From the NCBI GenBank assembly GCA_015499995.1, contig JADNRV010000529.1:1-26635 (forward strand): DNA of 26,635 nucleotides, written 5' to 3'. Shown here in pieces: positions 18,967 to 26,635 of this stretch; within the stretch, counting starts at the first letter, position 1; each line of letters opens with the position of its first letter. The notes beneath the pieces are model-generated. The model worked only from the letters and a program-made list of their open reading frames with translations. It had not been told where the DNA came from and made no database searches. The position numbers and the translations under genes are program-made. Origin of the DNA: Flammula alnicola. Taxonomy: Eukaryota > Basidiomycota > Agaricomycetes > Agaricales > Strophariaceae.

Positions 18967-19629
18967 GATGGCAAGAACAAGAAACTACCCATGTTATCTT
19001 TCTTTATATGTCGTGACTTGTGCGCACTGTCGCATTCCCGCAGCTGTTTGCTATTTTCTCCTTGATGGCCGACGCCAAGCCTGTTGAAGTTCAAAAATGA
19101 CCACATTGATTGTCCATCTCATCACCGGAGCAAACGGGCCGCTTAGCGCGCTGCATATCTCAAGAGTCTTTATCTCAGTCCACTGGATTGGACTTTGATT
19201 ACTTAGATCTATCCAACATCCTTGCCTTCCTCAAGGAAGTTGCCGAATCGTCGAGAAAAATGACATCCACGTACCCCATGTTTGAGGGCGTTCATGAACC
19301 ACCTTGACTGTCTTCTGGGTTCCCGCTTAGAAGTTAGATAAGGATCAATCCATTCATCATAAACGTTATCGAGGTTTGGCAAAAAAAAATAGACTCGTAT
19401 CCTTGCTTTCAATTTCCTGCATATGTACACTTTCCGTTGGCCTGCGTGTATAGCGGATCCAAGAATCCAAGGAGACAGAGACTTTGTAGTTTGATTGTAT
19501 ATTTAGTACAATTTATAGCCGTCGGACTGTGTGCAGTGCGTCGTCGCGTATATAGTGCATTGAACGACGCATGGCAGTGCTTTATGAAGGATATTGGCCA
19601 TGTATATGGGAGTAATGGGCATTGAACAT
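18967..19629. other. Intergenic region with conserved short coding-like segment, copy B
   Basis: Left part: promoter of the minus-strand unknown gene. The plus-strand MTTLIVHLITGANGP at 19097 resembles a dehydrogenase start but is not continued. At 19190-19307 the open segment LDFDYLDLSNILAFLKEVAE, then stop, is shared with 11421-11575. From about 19349 on it is the 3' flank of the hydrolase, also found in unit A. Confidence 0.45.
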
Positions 19630-20473
19630 TTATTCTAGGATTTTGGCGGTGAATTGCTTGACTACCTTCACGTAAGCTTCTGTGTGCAGATTTTCGTTAT
19701 GCTCTTCGGTAAGCTCGTCAACGTTGATCGAAACGTGCTGGGGGTCGATCTCCTTGAGGTGGGCGTACATCAACTCCGTCTGAGTCATATCGACGAGGGT
19801 GTCACCCTTGGAGTGAAGCAGGAGCCAGGATATCGAGGAAGATGGCCGCAAGGGGTATTTAAGAGCAGAGAACTGGGAGTACGTCTGGGAAGGACCAAAC
19901 GCAGGTTCGACAAACCACTGGCGATATCCAGGGAAGCGCGCGAGCAAGCCGTCTAGATCATAGATGCCCTCGGACATGATAATACCCTTGATTGAGGAAA
20001 GCAGCTCGGCCGAAGGGACTAAGGATAGATTGGCAGAGTCGGATGCCAAGAATATTGAGGACAGCATGTGGGCACTGCAGCTATGGCCCATAAGGACGAG
20101 TTTGGAGGCGTCGAAAGGACATGGAGGGCTGTTCCACGTCTGGATGAACTCGAGGAAGAGGAGGATATCCTGGGCATGGATCGGATGGCGGAACTGCGGA
20201 TCTAAGTTGTTGGCTGGAGTTAGGCGATAGTTAGGGACTGCGACTGGACAGCGCGTGGTGATGGCGAGACTGCGGGCTAGAGCAGCATAGTCACGTTTGT
20301 CCTCCCTAGCAGGTGTTAGCAGAGTGAGATAGAAAGAAAAAGTGGGCTCACGATCTCCACGCGCCACCATGGATAAAGCAGAGGAGTGGTGCCTGCTGTG
20401 ACGCAATTGCAGGCGAATAGAGGTCGAATTGGCGATCGCCTTGGGCATACGCAATATCATTGAAATGTGTCAT
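19630..20473 (-). CDS. Alpha/beta hydrolase, kynurenine formamidase (Bna7)-like
   Basis: Two exons (20473-20352 and 20305-19630) encode 265 residues. HGGAW (about residues 35-39) is the oxyanion-hole motif of the formamidase/HSL-type hydrolases. GHSCSA (114-119) is the nucleophile elbow, with Ser116. GDTLVD (about 208-213) offers the acid residue, and EEHNENL (His about 243) the catalytic His, so a full triad is present. Kynurenine formamidase hydrolyses N-formylkynurenine to kynurenine and formate in tryptophan breakdown and NAD synthesis. The length fits. Other small esterases share these motifs, so the substrate is inferred. It is divergent from PMP3, and its 3' end is the right boundary of the segmental duplication. 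Confidence 0.75.
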
Positions 20474-20599
20474 CGATGCGCATCTAAACCACAGCCCCGT
20501 CCATTTGCGGAAGGTAGTCATTCGCGTGACGTCATTAATGCTACTGGGGTATAAAAGGTCTAAGCCGCCATCCATCCCCTTCCTCATTCTTACCCCACA
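20474..20599. promoter_or_regulatory. 126-base bidirectional promoter with CRE and TATA box
   Basis: Between the ATGs of the hydrolase (minus) and PMP3 (plus) lies a perfect palindromic CRE, TGACGTCA (20527-20534). A TATAAAA (20550-20556) sits 44 bases before the PMP3 ATG. The TATA orientation and spacing suit PMP3. In yeasts, bZIP factors of the Sko1/Atf1 group bind this CRE in osmotic and general stress responses, which would suit PMP3. Control of the hydrolase by the same site is a guess. Confidence 0.65.
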
Positions 20600-20992
20600 A
20601 TGGCATTTACTGCATCTGATATCTGCAAAGTTTGTCTTTTCCCCTCTTTTTGCCTTTGCTCTACTCATTGCCTCCTGTCTAGATCATCCTCGCAATCTTC
20701 CTTCCCCCTCTAGGCGTGTTCCTGGAACGTGGATGCGGCGCAGACTTCGTAAGTCCTTGTTTCACAATATCGCACTACGCCTCGCTCACATATACCTGCA
20801 GTTCATCAACATCCTCCTGACAATATTGGGTTATATGTACGCTTCAACCTTTTTCTTGTCAAAATTCTGTCAACTCATAATCTTTGGTATACAGCCCAGG
20901 AATCATTCATGGCAAGTCTCACTCAACATTCATTGTATATTCGCTCTTTCTGACAAGCTTCATCTAGCCCTATACATCATCTTGAAGTATTA
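20600..20992 (+). CDS. PMP3: Plasma membrane proteolipid PMP3 (UPF0057 family)
   Basis: Five exons, 20600-20629, 20683-20748, 20802-20836, 20895-20911 and 20967-20992, give 57 residues beginning MAFTASDICK, then IILAIFLPPLGVFLERGCG, FINILLTILGYIPGIIHA and LYIILKY. Two transmembrane helices (about 8-28 and 33-54) flank the conserved ERGC turn, and the length is near the 55 residues of the yeast protein. Members are small hydrophobic proteins of the plasma membrane that affect membrane potential and salt tolerance. The last intron uses GC as donor (G|GCAAGT at 20912), and with it the frame ends exactly in the family's usual ALYIILKY-type tail. Three of the five exons are 35 bases or shorter, so automated prediction could easily miss the gene. 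Confidence 0.93.
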
Positions 20993-21209
20993 GTGTGACG
21001 CCCCATCTTTCAAACCATTACAACCCGCTTTACGACCATGACCACGGATTCCAACTGTCGAACTTTTTTTTTATAGTTACATGGTTATGTACCACTAATA
21101 CAGTAGCCACGCATACCACTCGCCAAGTTATTCATTCTTAATGCAATGATATAATCGGACAATATTACATTTTGGGTGTGCGAGTCCTCCAGTAATCTAT
21201 ATGCAATCT
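20993..21209. other. Convergent 3' region between PMP3 and eIF2B-epsilon
   Basis: Short interval holding the 3' ends of both genes. A T-run (21065-21073) and A/T-rich sequence are present. No other feature seen. Confidence 0.5.
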
Positions 21210-24200
21210 CTACGCAGCCTCGTGCTCGCTCTCTTCATCATCGCTAACATTTGTGCTCGGATTCGTACTCGGAACAGTGCTATCCTCACTGGCACTAACA
21301 GCGTCGCTCGTTCCATCATCGCTTTCTTCGTCATGTGTATTAGCTTGTGAAGATTCCTCTTCTTCTTCACTGCCATCGCTCTCCTCAGAGGAGGATTCAG
21401 CTGGAGGTGCTGCTGAAGGCTTTGAGGGCGTGGACGCAGCCACAGCCTTGGGCGCTGGTTTCTTCTCTTCCTCGCTCTCCTCAGAAGAGGATTCAGCCGG
21501 GGGTGCTGCCGCAGGTTTTGAGGGCGTGGACGCAGCCGCGGCCTTCGGAACGGGCTTCTTCTCTTCCTCCTCCTCCTCCTCCTCCTCACTCTCACTGTCA
21601 CTCTCCTGCGCGTCGAACTGTTGGATCATATGTGAACCAATCATCCAGCACTTTTGCAGGTTGTCCGTCTCGACGCCTGGTTTGCGATCCTCCGCCTTGG
21701 AGGCAGGCAGAGCGTGCCATGCTCTGATATCATCCTCTTCCACGATGTCTTCTTGGTAGAGCGCTGCCAAGATCTGCCCGAACAGTGGCATTCGCGTTGA
21801 TGACGCGCAGTGGGCCTAGAATAAAAATCAAACGGAATTTATTTTCAGCATTAGAACCACATATAATCCCACATCGCAAAAAAAAGGGGTTATGCCATCC
21901 GTCCAGCGAAAAATAAAACAAAAACTTACCTGTAAGAGCGACACAGTCTCCACCGGATCCACACCTCCAATCCTATTGATGAGATCACCCCATCTCCCAA
22001 CCACGTTCGCAATCTCCTTCCTCTGCACAGCGGCATCGCCCTCCACCACCGGTATGCGCTCGACAATCCCCGCGACGACCGCCTCCTTGACGCGCGTAAG
22101 CGGCACGTTGCTCGCCATGCGCAGCGTCTTCAGCTCGACGGCCGCGTTGTCGACCGAGTGGCCCTCGGCGAACGCACGTTCGAGCGACTGCGTCACCTCC
22201 GTGCGGAACTCGGCGTCCGCCATCAGCCCGCCTGCCCCGGTGCCGTCCAGGGGCTGCAGGTGCATTGACAGCGATAGGTCTGAGTGTCCCGATATCGAGT
22301 CCCGGTCGGTGGCGTGCACGTCGAATGCGTCCGACTCATCTTCGTCCGAATCAACATCAGAGTCGCTTGATGCGCCGTCGGAGATGTCGAGGTCGGATGC
22401 ATTGTCGCCTGTGAGAAAATCGGAGCAAGTTTGTTAGCAATTTGTATTGAATTGAATTTAGGTTAGCTCCATCTCAGAATATTGAACGTACCGATTCTCA
22501 TGAACCGCTGGTTCCGGTAATTCTCTGGGCCTTCCTCGTCATCTTCTTCATCAGCAGGTGGTCCCCTGGGCCACACGATAGCATTCGAGTCTTTTCCCAG
22601 CCCCACTTTGTCTATTGAATCTTGGTCTGTTTTTAAAGGAAAGAAAGAATGAATGAGCGGTCAGTACTCTTGTGAGAGTGAGAGAACAATAAAACCCAGG
22701 AAAGGAAAGAAAAAATACCCACTAGCTTCCACTTCTTCAATATCCGAATCATCATCGTCCGCATCCGCCTCGATGTCCGCTTCATCTCTTCTCACAGACA
22801 AGCGCTCGAAAGGCCGCAGAGTGGCGTCTGGGCCTACAACGACACCATCCGCGATCAAGCACCCTTTCGGAATCCGCGACCGGTCCTTAATCTGCACCCC
22901 CGCGCCGATAATGCTGCGCTCGATGCTACAGCCCTCGCCGACGACGGCGTTCTCGAAGATGTACGAGTTGTTGATCGTCGACCCGGCGCCGATGCGGCAG
23001 TTCTGTCCAATCACGGAAGCGGTGATAGTGACATTGTCGGACACTGTCGTCGAGGACCCAATCAGCGTGTTTTTGCCGACGTTGCATGTCCTGTAAAAAA
23101 AAAAAAAAAAAAACTCGTAAGTAGATGGATAAAAGTAGCGTAGGGTTGACAATGGAAATTTCCAATGTTTCCATGTCGGCGTTTCATGGGAGATTTTCGT
23201 GAGTTGGGAACTTGCGCACACACCTTGCGAGCACGACAGTGTTGTCCTTGGCGATATATCGATTCCCGCGCGTGTATTCGTAGACATGTCCTCCTGGATG
23301 GTTGTCATCCGGCACGAGAGGAAATGTCCACCGTGACAAAATGTCTTTACTGCAAGACACAGAACGAAAAGAAGAACAAAAAAAGTCAATCAGTCAATCC
23401 CTTATGGCGTCTTTGAGAGTGCTCATGGCATGGAATGTCGGAAGCGTACCTGATGGAATCGTAACTACGCGTATCCTGCACGCGAGCGGCATAACCTTCC
23501 TCTGCGACATAGCAGTAGATATTTTTCATGAGAATATCTGATGTCAGGATGCCATGCACGAAGTCCCTCCGGATATCGAGGTAGTCAAAGTTGTCTTGGA
23601 ATAGTGAAGGCACCTGAGCGAAAATTAGAAGATAGAAGATGTCTATTTTGAACATGGTCATCAAATGAACGACTTAATGACGAACCTCGACAGAACAAAC
23701 ATCGATGGAACAGTCAAGGAGGTCGTTCCGGATGTCGACTTCGGGATGAGCCTCCAAGATCTCGCGTGGGATGTTGATTCCCTTCGTCCGAGGGTATCCC
23801 TGTACGTGCTCGTAGTGCAAGCACTCGGACGTTGCTGGATCCAGCACGAACACGGCCGATTCGCCCCTTGCTCTAAAGAACAGAACAAATTAAAAAAATA
23901 ACCACCAGACCCCTTCATCGCATCTCCAGAAAAACGTACCTTGTCCGATGCCTCTCCCCGCTCTCCTTAACCACCATCGTCATAATCGCGTCCTTGTTCG
24001 TCCTCCGCCTCTCCTTATGCACGCGCACCACCTCGTCGATGCGCACATTGCTCACGAGATCGCCCATGACCAGCACAAAATCCGTGGTCACCAGCCCGCG
24101 CGTGTAGATATCCCGCATCGCGTCCCCGGGCGAGAACGTCTCCTTCGCGGTCATTATCGGCACGATCTTCATCCCCGACCCAGGCTTGGACCATTTCGAT

Positions 24201-24610
24201 TCCCTAGCGAAAACGCAATATGGTTAGTCCTGAGAAGAGACCGTAATTTTGTTTGTTGGATTGTGGGTTGAGGTGAGATGGCTCACTTAATCGCATCCTT
24301 GACGAGCTCAGCATGAGATCTGCATATCACAAAAACTTCCTGGACGCCCGCGAGAGCAAGACTTTCAAACGTCCAGTCTAGCAGAGGCGCATTACAGATA
24401 GGAAGCAAGCACTGTGGATGGACAGATAATTTAACTGATCAGATAGTTGGTCAACGGAAGAACAATCTTTTGTGCTCTTACGCGAGGTTTCCGTGTCGTG
24501 AGCGGCCTGAATCGTTTATTGAAGCTATCGGCGAGGATAACGGCCTGGAGAACCTCTTCCTCCTCGTCTATCAGCTTGTCCTTGCCCGAACTTGCTGATT
24601 TTGCAGCCAT
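21210..24610 (-). CDS. GCD6: Translation initiation factor eIF2B subunit epsilon (Gcd6-like)
   Basis: Ten exons (24610-24482, 24411-24287, 24203-23940, 23872-23686, 23613-23450, 23349-23224, 23090-22723, 22626-22492, 22408-21930, 21815-21210) sum to 860 codons. The start MAAKSASSGKDK leads to LQAVILADSFNKRFRPLT and CLLPICNAPLLDWTFESLAL, a nucleotidyltransferase-like domain in which the catalytic motif is degenerate, as usual for eIF2B-epsilon. VMGDLVSN and the NFDYLDIRRDFVHGILTSDI block follow. Left-handed beta-helix hexapeptides (NVGKNTLIGSSTTV, IGQNCRIGAGSTI, VVGEGCSIERSIIGAGV) come next. The C-terminal HEAT-like W2 domain (VPLTRVKEAVVAGIVERI ... LFGQILAALYQEDIVEEDDI) is the GDP-GTP exchange module acting on eIF2. 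The protein then continues for about 110 acidic, Ala/Pro/Ser-rich residues with a tandem repeat, longer than expected. An 18-20-base A tract (T on the coding strand) lies in intron 6 before the acceptor. Confidence 0.92.
21391..21582 (-). repeat. Two 96-base in-frame tandem repeats in the eIF2B-epsilon tail
   Basis: GAGGATTCAG recurs at 21391 and 21487, giving two successive 96-base units (32 residues each) of the type EEEKKPxPKAxAASTPSKP then AAPPAESSSEES. The units differ at several silent and a few replacement positions, so they are not a very recent duplication. The composition resembles the acidic-Ser/basic alternation of Nopp140/Srp40-type nucleolar proteins. Confidence 0.8.
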
Positions 24611-25129
24611 AGATATTGTTCGAGATGTGGAATCAATTAGATTTCCGCAAGATGATCGGAGAATTCTTGTTGTCCAATGACTCACTCTTACCTATGAGTT
24701 GGGCTATTTATGGCAAGCTGAGCTCTCGTGCCACTAAAACAGTCGAGAGTTGAGACTTCCGTATTGCACTTATCCACACGATATTTCAGAAAAACCAATG
24801 TATTACAGGCACCTAAATGATGAGAGCACGATCCAATGAAAGCACTATGGGTATTGGGGGTAAGGGGAATGGACCGAGTATTAGTTATAAAAGTCGGAAT
24901 GTGGCTAGTCGTAAACATCATAAATGAAATGAAAGGAAAGCAAAACGGAACCCATCCGAGCTTATCATAGGCGAAAGAAAAACGCGAACATGGCTAAACT
25001 GAATGAATCCACGAGATACGAAATGCGGGTAAAGGCCAAGAATGAAAGAAATGGGTAATAAAAGAGGCTCGTCAGGGTCGTTCAGTGTCGAGGTGGGGTC
25101 GTGCCGATAAAAAGAAATCAACAACAGGC
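24611..25129. promoter_or_regulatory. Upstream region of eIF2B-epsilon and 3' flank of the next gene
   Basis: The proximal part (to about 24900) should be the eIF2B-epsilon promoter; no TATA box is obvious. The distal part is the 3' flank of the Ala/Lys/Glu/Pro-rich gene. No RNA gene or repeat was seen. Confidence 0.45.
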
Positions 25130-26217
25130 TTAAGCTGCAGCAGCCACAACGGGGGTGGCGGCAGGAGCAGCCTCGACGGGCTTGGCGGGCTCTTCAGGTT
25201 TCGTCTCGGTGGCAGCGGCAGGATCGGAAGCGGGGTTCTCGAGGGGAGCAACTGGGGCGGGCTCATCGATCTTGGGGGGATGTTCGTCAACCTTGGCGGG
25301 AGTAGCAACCTCGGGCTTGGGCTTGGCTTTGAAGAAGTCGCCAACGCGAGCGGAAAGACGACGGCCAACTTTAGTGGCTTTAGCCTCCTTCTTCTCTTCC
25401 TTCTTCTCCTCCTTCTGATAAAGAAATGAGGAAAACCGTGATGGGAAACATAAGCGCTTACCTTCTCCTCCTTGACCTCCTCAGCAGCGGGGGCAGCCTC
25501 GGGGGCAGGGGCGGAGGTCTCACTAATGCACGTCTGTCAGATAAATTAATGGAAAAATTAGATTCGTTACTTACGTCTCCTTGACGGGTTCAGCGACCTC
25601 CTCCTTTGGAGCCTCAGCGGCAGGAGCTTCAGCAGCAGCCGCCTCCTTAGCGGGCTCCTCAGCAGCAGGAGCCTACAAGAGATAAAAATGAGTATTTCGG
25701 CGACAACTAAAAATGACATCAATCAAGCTTACCTCTTCTTCTTTCTTCTTCTCCTTCTTGGGGCTCTTTGGAGCCTTCACTTTCTTCTCTACTTTAGCCT
25801 TTCCGTCTTTGAAAGGAGCGAGGAGCTTGGCAAGCAAGCTGGGGCTCTTGGGCCTCTCCTCCTTCTTGGCCTCAGTTTCGGCCTAATGAAAATGAGCTGA
25901 GCAGCTTTGCAAGGTATTTTTGGGAATTTACGCACGGGTTTGGCCTCCTCCTTAGGCTCCTCGGCAGCGGGTCAGCAGCAGCGGACTCAGCAGCGGGTGT
26001 CTCAGCTTCAGCAGCGGGGGCCGAGGGTTCGGCCTTTTTAAGAAGGGGGATAGAAAATTTAAGTGTGAGACAAGGAATAAATGGAAGTAAGACATACGGG
26101 AGCGGCAGCGGGCTCTTCAACCTTAGGGGCCTCCACCTCAGCGGCAGGGGTAGCCTCAACGGGCTTGACCTCCTCAACGGGGGCGACGGGGGCAGCGGCG
26201 GCTTCGGGGGCAGACAT
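25130..26217 (-). CDS. Ala/Lys/Glu/Pro-rich, probably disordered fungal protein (apparent one-base deletion in exon 2)
   Basis: Six exons: 26217-26098, 26033-25936, 25882-25733, 25672-25575, 25522-25462 and 25414-25130. The start MSAPEAAAAPVAPVEEVKP is followed by long A/E/P/K-rich tracts. Two conserved-looking islands stand out: SPSLLAKLLAPFKDGKAKVE and KVGRRLSARVGDFFKAKPK, short amphipathic basic segments of the kind I recall in uncharacterised basidiomycete proteins. Function is unknown. The islands could bind membranes or a partner. The exons sum to 812 bases. Within exon 2 the A/P/E-rich frame breaks near 25968-25973 (AAAD then a shift; PAAEEPKEEAKP continues one base out). A one-base loss there, real or from sequencing, is the simplest reading. 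Strong codon bias toward GCT/GCC/AAG/GAG suggests high expression. The first intron of the mRNA is probably in the 5' leader. Confidence 0.7.
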
Positions 26218-26635
26218 TATTGCAGAACGCGACGTGAGCTGCAGTGAGAAACGCGTTAGTGGGGGGAATAGAACGGAAGGGAGCTATGAACATACATTGA
26301 AAGCCAATTAAGATAGAGAGAGAGAAATGTGCGTGCTACGCAGAGAATGGGCCCAGATGGGGAGTTGAGAGAAATTAGGAAGGAAGGGATAGAGAGCGAG
26401 TCCAATTTGGCCGTCTCTTCTTTTTATTTGGTTCTATGTGTTTGCATCTTGTTTGGCTCGCCCTATTTGCGCCAGGGTCGTCGCTATGTTCCATACCGTT
26501 CGATCCCTGATTCTCCTCCGTCTCTCCCGCTGAACTCTTTCCGCGAGACACCCTCTTAATTTTTATTTGTTGAAACTGCCTCCTACTGCCTAAGAAGGCT
26601 GTCTTCAAGCCTGGTCGTGTCGTATGATCAATAAA
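26218..26635 (-). promoter_or_regulatory. 5' leader and promoter of the Ala/Lys/Glu/Pro-rich gene, with a likely leader intron
   Basis: On the minus strand a donor AAT|GTATGT (26295) and acceptor CACTGCAG (26239) define a 57-base candidate intron in the untranslated leader, 22 bases before the ATG. Upstream is a C/T-rich tract (TTTCTCTCTCTCTATC, about 26309-26326 on the plus strand as GA repeats), common at highly expressed fungal promoters. No other gene is seen to the right edge. Confidence 0.5.

Noticed and set aside
21253..21759. Plus-strand Ser/Ala-rich frames over 21253-21759
   Set aside because: These are antisense to the acidic repeat tail of eIF2B-epsilon. The composition is simply the complement of the Glu/Ala/Ser codons.
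23094..23115. A-run of about 18-20 bases as a possible retrotransposon tail
   Set aside because: It lies in eIF2B-epsilon intron 6 next to the acceptor, and on the coding strand it is the polypyrimidine tract (T run then ACAG).
1..26635. CRISPR arrays, bacterial operons, rRNA or prophage
   Set aside because: The window is intron-rich fungal nuclear DNA. None of the repeats has array spacing, and no rRNA sequence was recognised.

Overview
The window is a nuclear segment from a filamentous basidiomycete fungus, most likely an Agaricomycete. The genes are split by many short GT-AG introns (about 50-70 bases). The recognisable products are fungal or eukaryotic: Lcp5/neuroguidin, eIF2B-epsilon, PMP3, a kynurenine-formamidase-like hydrolase, a MUG113-type protein, and a kinase-like family I recall as common in mushroom-forming fungi. 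All gene models were spliced by eye. For seven spliced CDS models the summed exons divide by three exactly. Three others (both copies of one paralogue pair, and the Ala/Lys/Glu/Pro-rich gene) each miss one base, and this is reported.

Layout. The left three quarters is a direct tandem segmental duplication of the block MUG113-like (-), Lcp5 (+), secreted-type unknown protein (-), 3' end of alpha/beta hydrolase (-). Unit A runs from before base 1 to 12452. Unit B occupies about 12.6-19.7 kb and continues into the intact hydrolase. Base 1 of A matches 13786 of B, and 12452 matches 19689, so the same interval is about 12.45 kb in A and 5.9 kb in B. Most of the excess is inserted DNA in A: 786-5600 (repeats, transposon-like elements, ribosomal-protein gene fragments), 5866-8047 (a kinase-like gene in place of the body of Lcp5), 10765-11420 (palindromic element), and 11576-12112 (three end-to-end short elements). 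B carries its own roughly 580-base insert at 14518-15098. Lcp5 and the hydrolase are intact only in B or beyond it. The MUG113-like gene is intact in B and open as far as visible in A. The secreted-type gene is present in both, and each copy lacks one G at a different place.

The right quarter (19.6-26.6 kb) looks like ordinary unduplicated euchromatin. It holds the hydrolase (-) and PMP3 (+), divergent from a 126-base promoter with a perfect CRE and a TATA box. Then come eIF2B-epsilon (-), in ten exons with an unusual repeated acidic tail, and an Ala/Lys/Glu/Pro-rich protein (-).

The genes do not form one pathway. The interest lies in the duplication and its asymmetric decay, a homologous pair of back-to-back TIR elements each with an internal hairpin, an apparent captured fragment of two ribosomal-protein genes, and a GC-AG intron in PMP3.
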